This document shows positions 16,685-27,445 of a stretch of 64,000 bases of DNA, piece by piece; the first letter of the stretch is position 1, and every line of letters begins with the position of its first letter. The notes beneath the pieces are model-generated. The model did not search any database and had not been told where the DNA came from. It saw nothing but the letters and a program-made list of their open reading frames with translations. The position numbers and the translations under genes were made by a program. The stretch is from Bauldia sp. GTDB taxonomy: Bacteria > Pseudomonadota > Alphaproteobacteria > Rhizobiales > Kaistiaceae. The stretch spans positions 1-64,000 of the forward strand of contig JAHCJY010000002.1 in the NCBI GenBank assembly GCA_026126065.1. Reading direction: 5' to 3'.

Positions 16685-18820
16685 ATGCGCCCCGCGATCC
16701 TCAACCCCCTCTTCGCGCCCGTCACGGGCCTCGATGGCGTCGGCCCGAAGGTCGCGACCCTCCTCGCCCGCCTCCTCGACCGGCCGGACGACGAGACACC
16801 GCGCGTCGTCGACCTCCTGTTCCACCTCCCCTCCGCCGTCATCGACCGGAGCCGCGCCACGGAGATCGCCTACGCGCCCGAAGGATCGATCGTGACCATG
16901 AAGGTGCGGGTCGACCGCCATGCGGCGACGCCGCGCGGGTCGCGCGCGCCGTACCGGGTGTTCGTGCACGACGAGACGGGCGAGATGGCGCTGGTGTTCT
17001 TCGGCGGCAACGGGCCGTGGCTCGCGAAGAAGCTGGTGCCCAACGCGATCGTCTACGTCAGCGGGCAGGTGGAGTGGTTCAACGGCCGGCCGCAGATGGT
17101 GCATCCGGACTACATCGTGCCGGAGGCCGAACTGGAGGACCTGCCATCGTTCGAGCCCGTCTACCCCATGACGCAGGGCCTCGCGAAGAAGACCCTCGTG
17201 AAGTCGGTGTCGTCGGCGCTCCACGGCCTGCCGGAACTGCCGGAGTGGATCGGCGCCCGGCGGCTCTCCGGCGGGGGCTGGAGCGATTTCGCAACCGCGC
17301 TCCGTAGCGCCCACCGGCCCGCCGCGGTGGCCGACCTCGAGCCGCTGGCGCCCGCCCGGGCGCGGCTCGCCTATGACGAGCTGTTCGCCGACCAGCTGAC
17401 GCTCGCCCTCACCCGCGCTCACATGAAGCGGACCGCCGGTCGGGCCCGGATCGGCGACGGCAGCATCGCCGCGCGCGTCCGGGCGGCGTTTCCCTACCCG
17501 CTCACCGGCGACCAGGAGACGGCGGTCGGCGAGATCGTGGCGGACGTAGCGAAGCCGCAGCGCATGCTGCGCCTCCTCCAGGGTGATGTCGGCTCCGGCA
17601 AGACGATCGTCGCGCTGCTGGCGATGGCCGCGGTCGTCGAGGCCGGCAGCCAGGCCGCGCTGATGGCCCCCACGGAAATCCTCGCCCGGCAGCACTTCGC
17701 AACGATCGGCCCGCTCGCCGCGAAGGCCGGCCTCGGCATCGCGATTCTCACCGGCCGCGAGACCCGCCGCGAGCGGGAGGTTATCCTGGACCGCCTCGCC
17801 GCGCCGAAATCACCCGACGGCCTGTTCGACGAGAACGGCGGCCTCGACATCCTCATCGGCACGCACGCGCTGTTCCAGGAGGGCGTCGCCTTCCGCGACC
17901 TTGGCCTTGCCGTCGTCGACGAGCAGCACCGCTTTGGCGTGCAGCAGCGACTCGCTTTGGCCGCCAAGGGCGAGGCGACCGACGTGCTGGTGATGACGGC
18001 CACGCCCATCCCGCGCTCGCTGGTGCTGACGACCTTCGGCGACATGGACGTCTCGCAGCTTCGCGAGAAGCCGGCGGGACGCAAACCGGTCGCAACCCGT
18101 GTCATCTCCGACGAGCGCCTCGACGAAGTGGTTGGCCGGATCGGCGCCGCGATTGCCGAGGGCGACAAGGTCTTCTGGGTCTGCCCGCTCGTTGAGGAAT
18201 CCGACGAGTCGGACCTGACTGCGGTGGCGACACGCGCGGAAATGCTGCGCGAGGCGCTCGGCGTGGAGGTGGCGCTCGTCCACGGCCGGATGTCCGGGCC
18301 GGACAAGGATCGCGAGATGGAGCGCTTCAGGGACGGCGGAGTGCCGCTCCTCGTTGCCACCACCGTCATCGAGGTCGGCGTCGATGTCCCCGACGCCTCG
18401 ATCATGGTGATCGAGCACGCCGAACGCTTCGGCCTTGCCCAGCTGCACCAGCTGCGCGGCCGTGTCGGTCGCGGCGACAAGCCGGCGACCTGCCTCCTCC
18501 TCTACCGGCCTCCGCTCGGCGAGACTGCCCGCGCGCGGCTCGAAATCCTCCGCGAGAGCGACGACGGGTTCCGCATCGCCGAAGAGGACCTCCGCCTCCG
18601 CGGCGGCGGCGAGATCCTCGGCACGCGCCAGGCCGGCGTCCCGACCTTCCGCCTCGCCGACCTCGACAAGCACCAGGAGCTGATGGAACTGGCGCGCGAA
18701 GACGCGGTGGACGCGGTCACGGCCGACCCGGACCTCGCCGGCCCGCGGGCGGAAGCGCTGCGGATCCTGCTTTACCTGTTCGGAAGGGATGCAGCGGTGA
18801 GGCTGTTGAGGGCTGGGTAG
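16685..18820 (+). CDS. recG: ATP-dependent DNA helicase RecG
   Basis: Branch-migration helicase that remodels stalled replication forks and recombination intermediates. 711 residues, near the family norm (~690). The N-terminal wedge/OB region (~1-230) is followed by helicase domains with GDVGSGKTIVA (Walker A), VVDEQHRFGVQQR (motif II, DEQH typical of RecG), MTATPIPRSL (motif III) and ATTVIEVGVDVPDA, HQLRGRVGRG (motifs V and VI). Start ATG 16685 lies 62 bp after the toxin-like gene. The heptamer array begins 9 bp beyond its stop. Confidence 0.96.
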   Translation: MRPAILNPLFAPVTGLDGVGPKVATLLARLLDRPDDETPRVVDLLFHLPSAVIDRSRATEIAYAPEGSIVTMKVRVDRHAATPRGSRAPYRVFVHDETGEMALVFFGGNGPWLAKKLVPNAIVYVSGQVEWFNGRPQMVHPDYIVPEAELEDLPSFEPVYPMTQGLAKKTLVKSVSSALHGLPELPEWIGARRLSGGGWSDFATALRSAHRPAAVADLEPLAPARARLAYDELFADQLTLALTRAHMKRTAGRARIGDGSIAARVRAAFPYPLTGDQETAVGEIVADVAKPQRMLRLLQGDVGSGKTIVALLAMAAVVEAGSQAALMAPTEILARQHFATIGPLAAKAGLGIAILTGRETRREREVILDRLAAPKSPDGLFDENGGLDILIGTHALFQEGVAFRDLGLAVVDEQHRFGVQQRLALAAKGEATDVLVMTATPIPRSLVLTTFGDMDVSQLREKPAGRKPVATRVISDERLDEVVGRIGAAIAEGDKVFWVCPLVEESDESDLTAVATRAEMLREALGVEVALVHGRMSGPDKDREMERFRDGGVPLLVATTVIEVGVDVPDASIMVIEHAERFGLAQLHQLRGRVGRGDKPATCLLLYRPPLGETARARLEILRESDDGFRIAEEDLRLRGGGEILGTRQAGVPTFRLADLDKHQELMELAREDAVDAVTADPDLAGPRAEALRILLYLFGRDAAVRLLRAG

Positions 18821-18828
18821 GCAGCTGG

Positions 18829-18870
18829 CGAATAGCGAATAGCGAATAGCGAATAGCGAATGGCGAGTAG
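18829..18870 (+). repeat. heptamer array, left arm (CGAATAG type), 6 units
   Basis: Six consecutive 7-bp units: CGAATAG four times, then CGAATGG and CGAGTAG, fading into CGGTAGG. It is the inverse complement of the array at 18951-19069, so the two could pair into a hairpin with an 80-bp loop. Confidence 0.9.
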
Positions 18871-18950
18871 CGGTAGGGTTAGCGAACGCCGGCCTGAAAG
18901 GCAGACTTGACTGGAGCAAAAAACCAGCCATCCTAATAGCCTGACAATAG

Positions 18951-19069
18951 CTATTCGCTATTCGCTACTCGCTACTCGCTACTCGCTACTCGCTACTCGC
19001 TACTCGCTACTCGCTATTCGCTATTCGCTACTCGCTATTCGCTATTCGCTATTCGCTATTCGCTATTCG
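18951..19069 (-). repeat. heptamer array, right arm (CTATTCG/CTACTCG), 17 units
   Basis: 119 bp of exactly 17 heptamers, CTATTCG or CTACTCG (a single C/T alternation). It lies between recG and the DUF1467 stop codon. The 80 bp between the arms (18871-18950) hold no ORF. The same heptamer brackets the four-helix-bundle gene at 38124-38498. Confidence 0.92.
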
Positions 19070-19077
19070 CTCCTAGC

Positions 19078-19341
19078 TCACTCGAACCAGCGACTGATCG
19101 CCTCGATGTTGAGGTTGAACTGGGCGTTGGCGAAGTAGAGGGCGCCGACGACGACGCCAGCCAGCACAGTCGTGATCAGCGCCTTCCGCACGAGCATCGG
19201 CCGCGCCGGGGCGCTTTCCGTCGTGCCGAGGACCGTGCCATCCTCGTCTTCCTGCTGCGTCTTCACGCCGAACGGCAGGACGATGAAGAGGCACAGCCAC
19301 CAGGTGACGAAGAAGATCGCGGCAAAGGTCAGTGTTTGCAT
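19078..19341 (-). CDS. DUF1467 family small inner-membrane protein
   Basis: 87 residues with two transmembrane segments: MQTLTFAAIFFVTWWLCLFIVLPFGVKTQQE at the N-terminus and ALITTVLAGVVVGALYFANAQ near the end. LCLFIVLPFGVKTQ is the family signature. In alphaproteobacteria this gene regularly follows the nuo-birA-RNase J block, as here (27 bp from RNase J). Function is unknown. The inner membrane is the expected location. Confidence 0.88.
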   Translation of the reverse strand: MQTLTFAAIFFVTWWLCLFIVLPFGVKTQQEDEDGTVLGTTESAPARPMLVRKALITTVLAGVVVGALYFANAQFNLNIEAISRWFE

Positions 19342-19368
19342 GGCGGTCGTCCGGGATGTGCGAAGGCG

Positions 19369-21039
19369 CTACTCAATCACCGACAGGAACACAGTGCAAA
19401 CGGGCTTCTTGCCCCAGGCTTCCTCGACGGCCGCGCGAACCGACCGCCGCACGGCATCCGCAACGAAGGCCGGGTCGCGACGCCGCGGTCGCGGAATGCT
19501 GACGACGGCGCCGCGTACGGCGCTTCCAACGATCGTCGCCATCGCCCTTCCGGCCATGTCGCGCTGGGGCACGCCCGAAAGCGCCACCTGTGGCGCCTGC
19601 TCCAGTTCGCCGCGATGGTCGAGGATGATGGACACCGCGATATGCCCCGCGAACGACATCCGCCGGCGCTCATTGATGCCGAGTTCCTCGCGGTCGCCGA
19701 CGATGGTGCCGTCGCGGTAGATGCGGCCGACCGGGATCGCGTTGGGGAACACCACCGGCACCGGCGCGAGGCGTGCGATGGACCCGTTCGGCGCTTCGAG
19801 GATCTTCGGTATGCCGGCGCGGAGCGCGAGCTCGCGCTGCGCGGCGAGATGCATCGGCTCGCCGTGTACCGGCACGAGGATATCCGGCCGGAGCCAGTGG
19901 TACATCTCGAGCAGCTCTTCCTGCCGCGGATGCCCCGAAACGTGGACGAGCCGGTCGCGGTCGGTGACGACCGTGACGCCCTGCGCGACCAGCTTGTTGA
20001 TGATGTCGTTCACCGGCCGCTCGTTGCCCGGAATTGTCCGCGACGAGAATACGAGGGTGTCCTTCGGCCCGAGCCGGATGAGCCGATCCTCCTGGTTTGC
20101 CACACGGGCAAGAGCCGCCCGCGGCTCGCCCTGGCTTCCCGAGAGGATGAGCACGACGTTCGACGCCGGCAGCATTTCGAGCTGGTCCGCCTCCCGGAAC
20201 GGCGGCGCGTCGCGGAGATAGCCGATCTCGGTCGCCACCTCGACGACGCGCCTTATGGCGCGGCCGACCGCGACCACCTCGCGTCCCGCCGCTTCCGCTG
20301 CCAGCGCGATCGAGCGCAGCCGCGCGACGTTGGAGGCGAACAGCGTGAAGGCAACGCGCCCCTCCGCCTCGGCGATCAGCTTCTTCAGCTCCGCCGCGAC
20401 CTCTCCTTCCGACGGGCTGTGCCCCGGACGAGTCGCATTGGTGGAATCGCAGATGAGCGCGAGGACGCCTTCCTCGCCGATGGCCCGGAGGCGTGCGACG
20501 TCGGTGATCGGCCCGACCTGCGGCGCGGGATCGATCTTCCAGTCACCTGTGTGGACGACCGTGCCGAGCGACGTGCGGATCGCGAGGGCCATCGCCTCGG
20601 GGATCGAATGCGCCACCGGGATGAACTCGACCTCGAACGGCCCGAGCATGATCCGGCTTCCACCCCGGACGATCTTCACGGGGATCTCGACGCCGATCGA
20701 GTCGCTGCCACGCTTGGCTTCGAGGAGGCCGGCGGTAAAGGGCGTCGCATAGACCGGCGCCCGAAGCCGCGGCCACAGGGTCATCAGCGCGCCGTAGTGG
20801 TCCTCATGCGCGTGCGTGATGACGATGCCGAGAAGGCGCTCACGGTTCTGCTCGAGAAACCTCACGTCCGGGAAGACGACGTCCACGCCGGGAAGGTCCG
20901 GCCCTGGGAACGAGATGCCGCAATCGACCGCGATCCACTGCCGGTCGTCGGGCGGACCAAAGCCGTAGACGGCGAGATTCATGCCGATCTCGCCGACACC
21001 GCCGAGCGCTGCGAAGACTAGCTCGGGGGATCGGGCCAA
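19369..21039 (-). CDS. rnj: ribonuclease J
   Basis: Metallo-beta-lactamase/beta-CASP 5'-3' exo- and endoribonuclease for mRNA turnover and rRNA maturation. 556 residues from a TTG at 21039, chosen because AGGCAGG lies upstream and LARSPELVFAALGGVGEIGMN is the family's start. Motifs: VITHAHEDHYGAL (metal site HxHxDH), VHTGDWKID, SGSQGEPRAALARVANQED, and in the beta-CASP part HVSGHPRQEEL and VHGEP. It follows birA by 2 bp and ends the nuo transcription unit together with DUF1467, the standard order in alphaproteobacteria. Confidence 0.94.
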   Translation of the reverse strand: MARSPELVFAALGGVGEIGMNLAVYGFGPPDDRQWIAVDCGISFPGPDLPGVDVVFPDVRFLEQNRERLLGIVITHAHEDHYGALMTLWPRLRAPVYATPFTAGLLEAKRGSDSIGVEIPVKIVRGGSRIMLGPFEVEFIPVAHSIPEAMALAIRTSLGTVVHTGDWKIDPAPQVGPITDVARLRAIGEEGVLALICDSTNATRPGHSPSEGEVAAELKKLIAEAEGRVAFTLFASNVARLRSIALAAEAAGREVVAVGRAIRRVVEVATEIGYLRDAPPFREADQLEMLPASNVVLILSGSQGEPRAALARVANQEDRLIRLGPKDTLVFSSRTIPGNERPVNDIINKLVAQGVTVVTDRDRLVHVSGHPRQEELLEMYHWLRPDILVPVHGEPMHLAAQRELALRAGIPKILEAPNGSIARLAPVPVVFPNAIPVGRIYRDGTIVGDREELGINERRRMSFAGHIAVSIILDHRGELEQAPQVALSGVPQRDMAGRAMATIVGSAVRGAVVSIPRPRRRDPAFVADAVRRSVRAAVEEAWGKKPVCTVFLSVIE

Positions 21040-21041
21040 GG

Positions 21042-21872
21042 TCAGCCTGCCTCTCGGTAGGTCGCGGCGGCTCCAAAATGGACCTCGCCGGCAGTCACTT
21101 TCTGCGCGCTGCCGTCCCGCGCCCGGATGACGAGGCAACCCTCGTCATCGATCGTCTCGAACACGCCGCGCGTCACGCCGGCGTCGGTCTTCACCGCCAC
21201 CGGCCCGCCGACGCCGGACGCGCGCTCGAGCCACAGCGAACGAATGGCGTCGAGGCCGTTGCCATTGTTCCAGATGCGCTCGAGCCCGACCCAGGCCTCC
21301 GCGAGCTCGGCGAAGAGAGCCTCCGCCGTCACGGCTGCGCCGAACTGGTTCAGCGAGGCGGCGGGTACCGGGAGTCCTTCCGGAGCCGAAACGATATTGA
21401 CTCCGATGCCGGCGACGATGCCCGTTCGGCCGCCCGGAAGATGCACGGACTGGAGCAGGATGCCGGCGACCTTTGCGCCGTCATCGGCGATGAGGTCGTT
21501 CGGCCATTTCAGGGCGAAACGCGAGCGGGGACCGGAGCCACCGTCGACCGCCATGTGGACGGCGAGATCCGGCGCCATCTTCGAGAGTGCCTCATGAAGC
21601 GCGAGCCCACCGACAAAGCCGAGCGTCGCCGCCCGCGCGGGCGTTGCCGAGGTCACCACGAACACGCTCGCGGCAAGGTTTCCCGGCGGCGTTGCCCATG
21701 GCCGGCCGCGCCGCCCGTGCCCGGCGGTCTGCTGCAAAGCCGCGAACCATACGGCACCCGAATCGCCGCCGCGCGCGGCCGCCAGCGCTTCGTCGCTGGT
21801 GGAACCGACGGTGTCGAAAGAGAAAAGCCGGTATCCCGCCGCCAGGGCGTTGGGGCCGAGGATAAAAGCCAT
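21042..21872 (-). CDS. birA: biotin--[acetyl-CoA-carboxylase] ligase
   Basis: Attaches biotin to the carboxyl carrier protein of acetyl-CoA carboxylase. 276 residues from ATG 21872 (MAFILGPN). Biotin ligase motifs include STSDEALAAARGG, QTAGHGRRGRPWATPPGNLAAS (the GRGRxG-type biotinyl-AMP loop), KWPNDL and GIVAGIGVNI. A C-terminal SH3-like domain (GVFETIDDEGCLVIRARDG) follows. No N-terminal winged helix is present, so it is an enzyme only and not a repressor. It sits 4 bp after nuoN, an arrangement typical of alphaproteobacteria. Confidence 0.94.
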   Translation of the reverse strand: MAFILGPNALAAGYRLFSFDTVGSTSDEALAAARGGDSGAVWFAALQQTAGHGRRGRPWATPPGNLAASVFVVTSATPARAATLGFVGGLALHEALSKMAPDLAVHMAVDGGSGPRSRFALKWPNDLIADDGAKVAGILLQSVHLPGGRTGIVAGIGVNIVSAPEGLPVPAASLNQFGAAVTAEALFAELAEAWVGLERIWNNGNGLDAIRSLWLERASGVGGPVAVKTDAGVTRGVFETIDDEGCLVIRARDGSAQKVTAGEVHFGAAATYREAG

Positions 21873-21876
21873 GTGG

Positions 21877-23322
21877 CTAGAAGAACGTCCCCGCGGCGGT
21901 TGATGCAAGTTCGTTCAGCGGGCCCGCGAACACGATGAAGGCTAGCGTGAACAGGCCGGAGAGGATGAGCACGCCGCGAAGCTGCCCGCCCATCGGCTCG
22001 AAGGCCGCCACCGGTTCGTCGAAGTACATGATCTTGACGATGCGAAGGTAGTAGAACGCCCCCACCACGCTTGCAACGACGCCGATCACGGCCAGCACGT
22101 AAAGGCCGGCCTCGACTGCCGCCGAGAACACGTAGAACTTCGCGAAGAAGCCGGCGAGCGGCGGGATGCCGGCGAGCGAGAACATCAGCGCGGCGAGGAA
22201 GAACGCCATCATTGGGTTCGTCCGCGACAGACCCGCGAGATCCGAGATGGTCTCGACCGGGCCCTCCGCGCGCCGCATCGACAGGATGCAGGCGAACGTG
22301 CCGAGCGTCATGGCGAGGTAGACGACGAGATAGATCATGACGCCGCGGACGCCTTCCTCCGTCCCGGCGGAAAGGCCGACCAGCGCATAGCCGACATGGC
22401 CGATCGCCGAATAGGCCATGAGGCGCTTGATGTTGTTCTGGCCGATCGCGGCGAACGCCCCAAGCACCATGGAGGCGATGGCAAGGAACACGAGCACCTG
22501 CTGCCACTGGTCGGTGACGGCGGCGAACGGTTCGGACACGACGCGGATGAGGAGCGCCATTGCCGCAAGCTTCGGGGCCGCGGCGAAGAACGCGGTCACC
22601 GGCGTCGGCGCACCCTGGTAGACGTCCGGCGTCCACATGTGGAACGGCACGGCCGCGACCTTGAAGGCAAGGCCGGCGAGGATGAACACAAGGCCGAAGA
22701 TCAGCCCGATCTCCGGCTCGCCGCCGACGAGCGCCGCGGCGATCCCGTCAAATGACGTCTGGCCGGTAAAGCCGTAGACCAGCGAACCGCCGTAAAGGAG
22801 AAGGCCCGACGAAAGCGCGCCGAGGACGAAGTACTTGATCCCGGCCTCGGTGGAGCGGACCGAGTCCCGGTTGACCGCAGCAAGGACGTACAGCGACAGC
22901 GACTGCAGTTCGAGGCCGACATAGAGCGCGATGATGTCGTGCGACGAGATCATCACCATCATGCCGAGCGTCGCGAGAATGACGAGGATCGGATACTCGA
23001 AGCGGTCCGTGACTTCCTTGCGGCGCGATCCGCTGGACAGGACCAGCGCGAAGAGCGAGCCGATCAGCGTGGCGATCTTCATGAAGCGCGCAAACGGGTC
23101 GAGGATGACCGCGCCGTAGAACATCGGCTCGTCGCCCACGGGGATCAGGAACAACGCGCCCGCCGCCACCGCGACAAGCAGCATCGACAGCACCATCACG
23201 GCACGCGCGGAGTTCCGTGCGAACACGCCGACGAGCAGGAGCACAAGCGCCCCGCCCGCCAGGAGGAGTTCCGGCAGGATGGAGAGGAGTTCGTCGCCGG
23301 TCGGGGCTGCGATCGGGTTCAT
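21877..23322 (-). CDS. nuoN: NADH-quinone oxidoreductase subunit N
   Basis: Proton-pumping antiporter-like membrane subunit of complex I. 481 residues, start ATG 23322. Fourteen hydrophobic segments are expected; typical NuoN landmarks are FLKIATLI-like [75 protein letters not shown] and ND-type [20 protein letters not shown]. Last of the nuo genes, followed at 4 bp by birA. Confidence 0.97.
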   Translation of the reverse strand: MNPIAAPTGDELLSILPELLLAGGALVLLLVGVFARNSARAVMVLSMLLVAVAAGALFLIPVGDEPMFYGAVILDPFARFMKIATLIGSLFALVLSSGSRRKEVTDRFEYPILVILATLGMMVMISSHDIIALYVGLELQSLSLYVLAAVNRDSVRSTEAGIKYFVLGALSSGLLLYGGSLVYGFTGQTSFDGIAAALVGGEPEIGLIFGLVFILAGLAFKVAAVPFHMWTPDVYQGAPTPVTAFFAAAPKLAAMALLIRVVSEPFAAVTDQWQQVLVFLAIASMVLGAFAAIGQNNIKRLMAYSAIGHVGYALVGLSAGTEEGVRGVMIYLVVYLAMTLGTFACILSMRRAEGPVETISDLAGLSRTNPMMAFFLAALMFSLAGIPPLAGFFAKFYVFSAAVEAGLYVLAVIGVVASVVGAFYYLRIVKIMYFDEPVAAFEPMGGQLRGVLILSGLFTLAFIVFAGPLNELASTAAGTFF

Positions 23323-23332
23323 GCTCGGGCGC

Positions 23333-24850
23333 TCACGGCGTCTGGGCTGTGGCGAGGGCGGCGTCCGCGTCGATCGCCGCCTGCACATTCACAAGGAGGT
23401 GGTCGACGGACGCCGCCGTCACGTCGAGGATCGGTTGCGGATAGAAGCCGAAGAAGATCGTCAGGATCACCAGCGGCGCCAGGATCAGCTGCTCGCGGCG
23501 CGTCAGGTCGAGGACCCCCTTGAGCGCATCCTTCACCAGCGGACCGAAGATGACGCGGCGGTAGAGCCATAACGCGTATGCGGCCGAGAGAATGATGCCG
23601 GTGGTCGCGAACAGCGCCACCCAGGTATTGACCTCGAAGGCGCCGACGAGCGGCAGGAACTCGCCGACGAAGCCGCTCGTTCCGGGAAGGCCGACATTGG
23701 CCATCGTGAACACGAGGAAGACGAAGGCGAAGAGCGGCATTCGGTTGACGAGTCCGCCATAGGCCGAGATCTCGCGCGTGTGCATCCGGTCGTAGACGAC
23801 GCCGACGCACAGGAAGAGCGCACCCGAGACGATGCCGTGCGACAGCATCTGGAAGATGCCACCCTGGACGCCCTGCGTGGTCATCGTGAAGATGCCGAGC
23901 GTCACGAAGCCCATATGGGCGACGGACGAGTAGGCGATCAGCTTCTTGATGTCCTCCTGCGCGAGCGCGACCAGCGAGGTGTAGATGATCGCGATCACCG
24001 ACAGGACGAACACGAACGGCATGAAATCCGCCGACGCGAGCGGGAACATCGGCAGCGAGAACCTGAGGAATCCGTAGCCGCCCATCTTCAGGAGGACGCC
24101 GGCGAGGATGACGGAGCCCGCCGTCGGCGCCTCGACATGGGCGTCCGGCAGCCAGGTGTGGACCGGCCACATCGGCATCTTCACCGCGAACGACGCGAAG
24201 AAGGCGAGCCATAGCCACGTCTGCATTCCGGCCGGGAACGAGACGTCGGACAGGAGGTACTCGATGTCCGTCGTGCCCGCGTACCAGTACATCGCGAGGA
24301 TCGCGATGAGCATCAGCACCGAGCCGAGCAGCGTGTAGAGGAAGAACTTGAAGCTGGCGTAGACGCGCCGCCCGCCACCCCACACGCCGATGATGAGGAA
24401 CATCGGGATGAGGCCGCCTTCGAAGAAGACGTAGAACAGCACGAGGTCCAGCGCGCAGAAGACGCCGATCATCAGCGTCTCGAGCACGAGGAAGGCGATC
24501 ATGTACTCCTTGAAGCGCTTCTCGATCGAGAGCTTCGAGGCGATGATGCACAGCGGCATGAGCGCCGCCGTCAGCACGACGAACAGCATCGAGATGCCGT
24601 CGACACCCATCCGATAGTTGATCGCGCCGCCGAGCCACGCCGTCTCTTCCACGAGCTGGAAGCCGGGATTGGTCTCGTCGAACATCCCCCAGACGAGGAA
24701 GGACAGGACCAGCGTCACGACGGTGGTCCACAGCGCGATGTGGAAGATGTTCCGCCGCGCGACCGTATCGTTGCCGCGGATCGTCAGGATCAGCAGCGCG
24801 CCGATGGCGGGCAGGAAGGTTACGGTGGAGAGGATCGGCCAGTCACTCAT
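23333..24850 (-). CDS. nuoM: NADH-quinone oxidoreductase subunit M
   Basis: Antiporter-like proton-translocating subunit of complex I. 505 residues. The segments [67 protein letters not shown] and [20 protein letters not shown] are the usual NuoM signatures with the membrane-embedded Lys/Glu residues. It lies 10 bp downstream of nuoL. Confidence 0.97.
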   Translation of the reverse strand: MSDWPILSTVTFLPAIGALLILTIRGNDTVARRNIFHIALWTTVVTLVLSFLVWGMFDETNPGFQLVEETAWLGGAINYRMGVDGISMLFVVLTAALMPLCIIASKLSIEKRFKEYMIAFLVLETLMIGVFCALDLVLFYVFFEGGLIPMFLIIGVWGGGRRVYASFKFFLYTLLGSVLMLIAILAMYWYAGTTDIEYLLSDVSFPAGMQTWLWLAFFASFAVKMPMWPVHTWLPDAHVEAPTAGSVILAGVLLKMGGYGFLRFSLPMFPLASADFMPFVFVLSVIAIIYTSLVALAQEDIKKLIAYSSVAHMGFVTLGIFTMTTQGVQGGIFQMLSHGIVSGALFLCVGVVYDRMHTREISAYGGLVNRMPLFAFVFLVFTMANVGLPGTSGFVGEFLPLVGAFEVNTWVALFATTGIILSAAYALWLYRRVIFGPLVKDALKGVLDLTRREQLILAPLVILTIFFGFYPQPILDVTAASVDHLLVNVQAAIDADAALATAQTP

Positions 24851-24859
24851 GGTCCGCTC

Positions 24860-27130
24860 CTATCCGCCGAACATCATCCACGTGATCAGCACCGCGGCAC
24901 CGATCAGCATGGCGAAGGCGTAGTGGTAGATGTAGCCGGACTGGAGCCGCACCACGCTGCGCGTGATGTCCGCCACGCGTGCGGAGACGCCGTCCGGTCC
25001 GAAGCCGTCGATGAGCCAGCCGTCGCCGCGCTTCCACAGGAAGCGCGCCAGGCGATTGATCGGACGGACGAAAAGGAAGTCGTAGATCTCGTCGAAGTAC
25101 CACTTGTTGAGAAGGAAGCGGTAGAGCACGTCCTGTTCGCGGGCGAGTGTGCGCGGGATCTCCGGCCGCAGCAGGTAGAACCAGATCGCGAACAGGAGGC
25201 CGACGATCATGGCGGCCGTCGGCGCCCATGGCACCCAGGCCGGCACGTCGTGCATGTCATGCAGGATGTGGTTGTCCGGCGACACATAGATCGCGTCCTG
25301 CCAGAACGCCTCGACGCGGGGCGCAAGCGGCGATGCGCCGTGATCGCCGTCGCCGGCCGCGACCTCGCCGTGACTTGCCGCGGCTGCCGCAATGCCGGCA
25401 TCGGCGGGTGCCGCGGCCTCGCGGGTGACTGCGTCGGTCGCCGTCACTTGGGCCGTCGCCGTGCCGCTGCCGAACATCTGGTTGTCGATCATCGGCCCGG
25501 CCCAGATGATGCCGGCAAACAGCGCCCCGGCCGCGAGGATGCCGAGCGGAATGGTCATCACCGGCGGCGATTCATGGGCGTGGTCGAGCACCTGCTGTGG
25601 TCCGCGGAACTTGCCGTGGAACGTCATGAAGATGAGACGCCACGAGTAGAACGAGGTGAAGATCGCCGCCGTGATCGTCAGGACCAGAGCGAGGCCCGCA
25701 ATCTGGCCTACGCCTGCGGCGGCAACCTCGACGATGGCGTCCTTGGAGAAGTAGCCGGCCGTGAGCGGGAAGCCGGTCAGGGCGAGCGTGCCGATCAGCA
25801 TCATGGCGTAGGTGAGCGGGATCTTCTTCCGGAGCCCGCCCATCTGCCGCATGTCCTGCTCGCCGCCGACCGCGTGGATGACCGAGCCGGCGCCGAGGAA
25901 GAGAAGCGCCTTGAAGAAGGCGTGCGTGAACAGGTGGAAGATCGCCACCTGATAGGCGCCGAGGCCGAGCGCCACGAACATGTAGCCGAGCTGCGAGCAG
26001 GTCGAATACGCAATGACCCGCTTGATGTCGTTCTGGACGAGGCCGACCGTCGCCGCGAAGAACGCGGTGATCGCGCCCACGAGCGCCACGAACATCATCG
26101 CGTCCGGCGCCTGCTCGAACACCGGCGACATGCGGGCCACAAGGAACACGCCGGCCGTGACCATGGTGGCGGCATGGATGAGGGCCGACACCGGGGTCGG
26201 GCCCTCCATGGCGTCGGGCAGCCAGGTGTGGAGCAGGAACTGCGCCGACTTGCCCATCGCACCGATGAACAGGAGGAACGCGATGGTGTTCATCGCGTCG
26301 AGTTCCATGCCGAGGAACTGGATGGTGTGGCCCGCCATCTCCTCGGTGCCTGAGAAGATCGTGGTGAGGTCGACGCTGTCGAACAGGAAGAACAGGGCGA
26401 AGATGCCCAGCGCGAAGCCAAAATCGCCGACCCGGTTGACGACGAAGGCCTTGATCGCGGCGGCGTTCGCCGAGGGCTTCTTGTACCAGAAGCCGATCAG
26501 GAGATAGGACGCGAGGCCGACGCCCTCCCAGCCGAAGAAGAGCTGGACGAGGTTGTCCGCCGTCACCAGCGTCAGCATGGCGAAGGTGAAGAGCGACAGG
26601 TACGCGAAGAAGCGCGGCGTGTGCGCGTCGTGCGACATGTAGCCGATCGAATAGACGTGGACGAGCGCCGAGACGGTCGTCACCACGATCAGCATCACCG
26701 CGGTCAGCGAATCGATGCGCAGCGACCAGTCGGCGACGAGGTCGCCCGAGTGGATCCAGGTAAGCACGGTCACCTGCTCGAGGCCGAAGTCGCCGCCCGT
26801 GACCTGGAAGAAGACAATCCACGACAGGATCGCCGAGAGCACCAGGAACGCCGACGTCACGAGCTGCGCGGGACGGGCGCCGGGCGACTGGATCTCGTCA
26901 TCGTCGCCATGCCCGTGGCCGCCATGCGCGCCGTGGTCGTCATGGGCATCGTGCGCGTGGGTATTCCGCCGGTGGCTGGCGTCGTCGCCATGCCCGTCAT
27001 GGCCGTGGCCGCCGCCTGGCACCCCGTGGACGGCGTCGTGTTCCCTGACGGCCTTGTGCGCCCCGAACAGCGAGATCAGGCCTGCGATGATCGCGCCGGC
27101 GAGGGGGAGAAGGACGATTGCGAGATACAT
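24860..27130 (-). CDS. nuoL: NADH-quinone oxidoreductase subunit L, with His-rich loop
   Basis: Distal proton-pumping subunit with the lateral helix of complex I. 756 residues, about 100 more than many NuoL proteins. The core is intact: [75 protein letters not shown] and [20 protein letters not shown]. After the first membrane helix, residues ~24-80 form an insertion with about 14 histidines ([25 protein letters not shown]). A second Ala/Gly/His-rich insertion lies around residues 545-600. Either could bind metal ions, which is an inference. Confidence 0.96.
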   Translation of the reverse strand: MYLAIVLLPLAGAIIAGLISLFGAHKAVREHDAVHGVPGGGHGHDGHGDDASHRRNTHAHDAHDDHGAHGGHGHGDDDEIQSPGARPAQLVTSAFLVLSAILSWIVFFQVTGGDFGLEQVTVLTWIHSGDLVADWSLRIDSLTAVMLIVVTTVSALVHVYSIGYMSHDAHTPRFFAYLSLFTFAMLTLVTADNLVQLFFGWEGVGLASYLLIGFWYKKPSANAAAIKAFVVNRVGDFGFALGIFALFFLFDSVDLTTIFSGTEEMAGHTIQFLGMELDAMNTIAFLLFIGAMGKSAQFLLHTWLPDAMEGPTPVSALIHAATMVTAGVFLVARMSPVFEQAPDAMMFVALVGAITAFFAATVGLVQNDIKRVIAYSTCSQLGYMFVALGLGAYQVAIFHLFTHAFFKALLFLGAGSVIHAVGGEQDMRQMGGLRKKIPLTYAMMLIGTLALTGFPLTAGYFSKDAIVEVAAAGVGQIAGLALVLTITAAIFTSFYSWRLIFMTFHGKFRGPQQVLDHAHESPPVMTIPLGILAAGALFAGIIWAGPMIDNQMFGSGTATAQVTATDAVTREAAAPADAGIAAAAASHGEVAAGDGDHGASPLAPRVEAFWQDAIYVSPDNHILHDMHDVPAWVPWAPTAAMIVGLLFAIWFYLLRPEIPRTLAREQDVLYRFLLNKWYFDEIYDFLFVRPINRLARFLWKRGDGWLIDGFGPDGVSARVADITRSVVRLQSGYIYHYAFAMLIGAAVLITWMMFGG

Positions 27131-27136
27131 GCGCGA

Positions 27137-27445
27137 TCAGCCCTTCATCGCGTTGATGTCTTCCACCGCGATGGAGCCGCGGTTGCGGAAGAAGGCGACG
27201 AGAATGGCAAGGCCGATGGCGGCCTCGGCGGCGGCGACGGTGAGGATCAGGAGGGCGAAGATCTGGCCCGAGAGATCCTGCAGGAAGGACGAGAACGCCA
27301 CGAAGTTGAGGTTCACCGCGAGCAGGATCAGCTCGACCGACATCAGCATGATGATGACGTTCTTGCGGTTCACCAGGATGCCGAACACCCCGATCGTGAA
27401 CAGGATCGCCGCGACGCCGAGATAGTGGCCGAGCCCGATCGCCAT
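27137..27445 (-). CDS. nuoK: NADH-quinone oxidoreductase subunit K
   Basis: 102-residue three-helix membrane subunit in the proton path of complex I. The helices are [39 protein letters not shown] (with the conserved Glu) and [22 protein letters not shown] (with the second conserved Glu). The ATG overlaps the nuoJ stop codon (ATGA). Normal length. Confidence 0.96.
   Translation of the reverse strand: MAIGLGHYLGVAAILFTIGVFGILVNRKNVIIMLMSVELILLAVNLNFVAFSSFLQDLSGQIFALLILTVAAAEAAIGLAILVAFFRNRGSIAVEDINAMKG

Noticed and set aside
18829..19069. CRISPR-like short repeat array
   Set aside because: The unit is 7 bp, contiguous and without spacers, and there are no cas genes; it is a simple tandem array.
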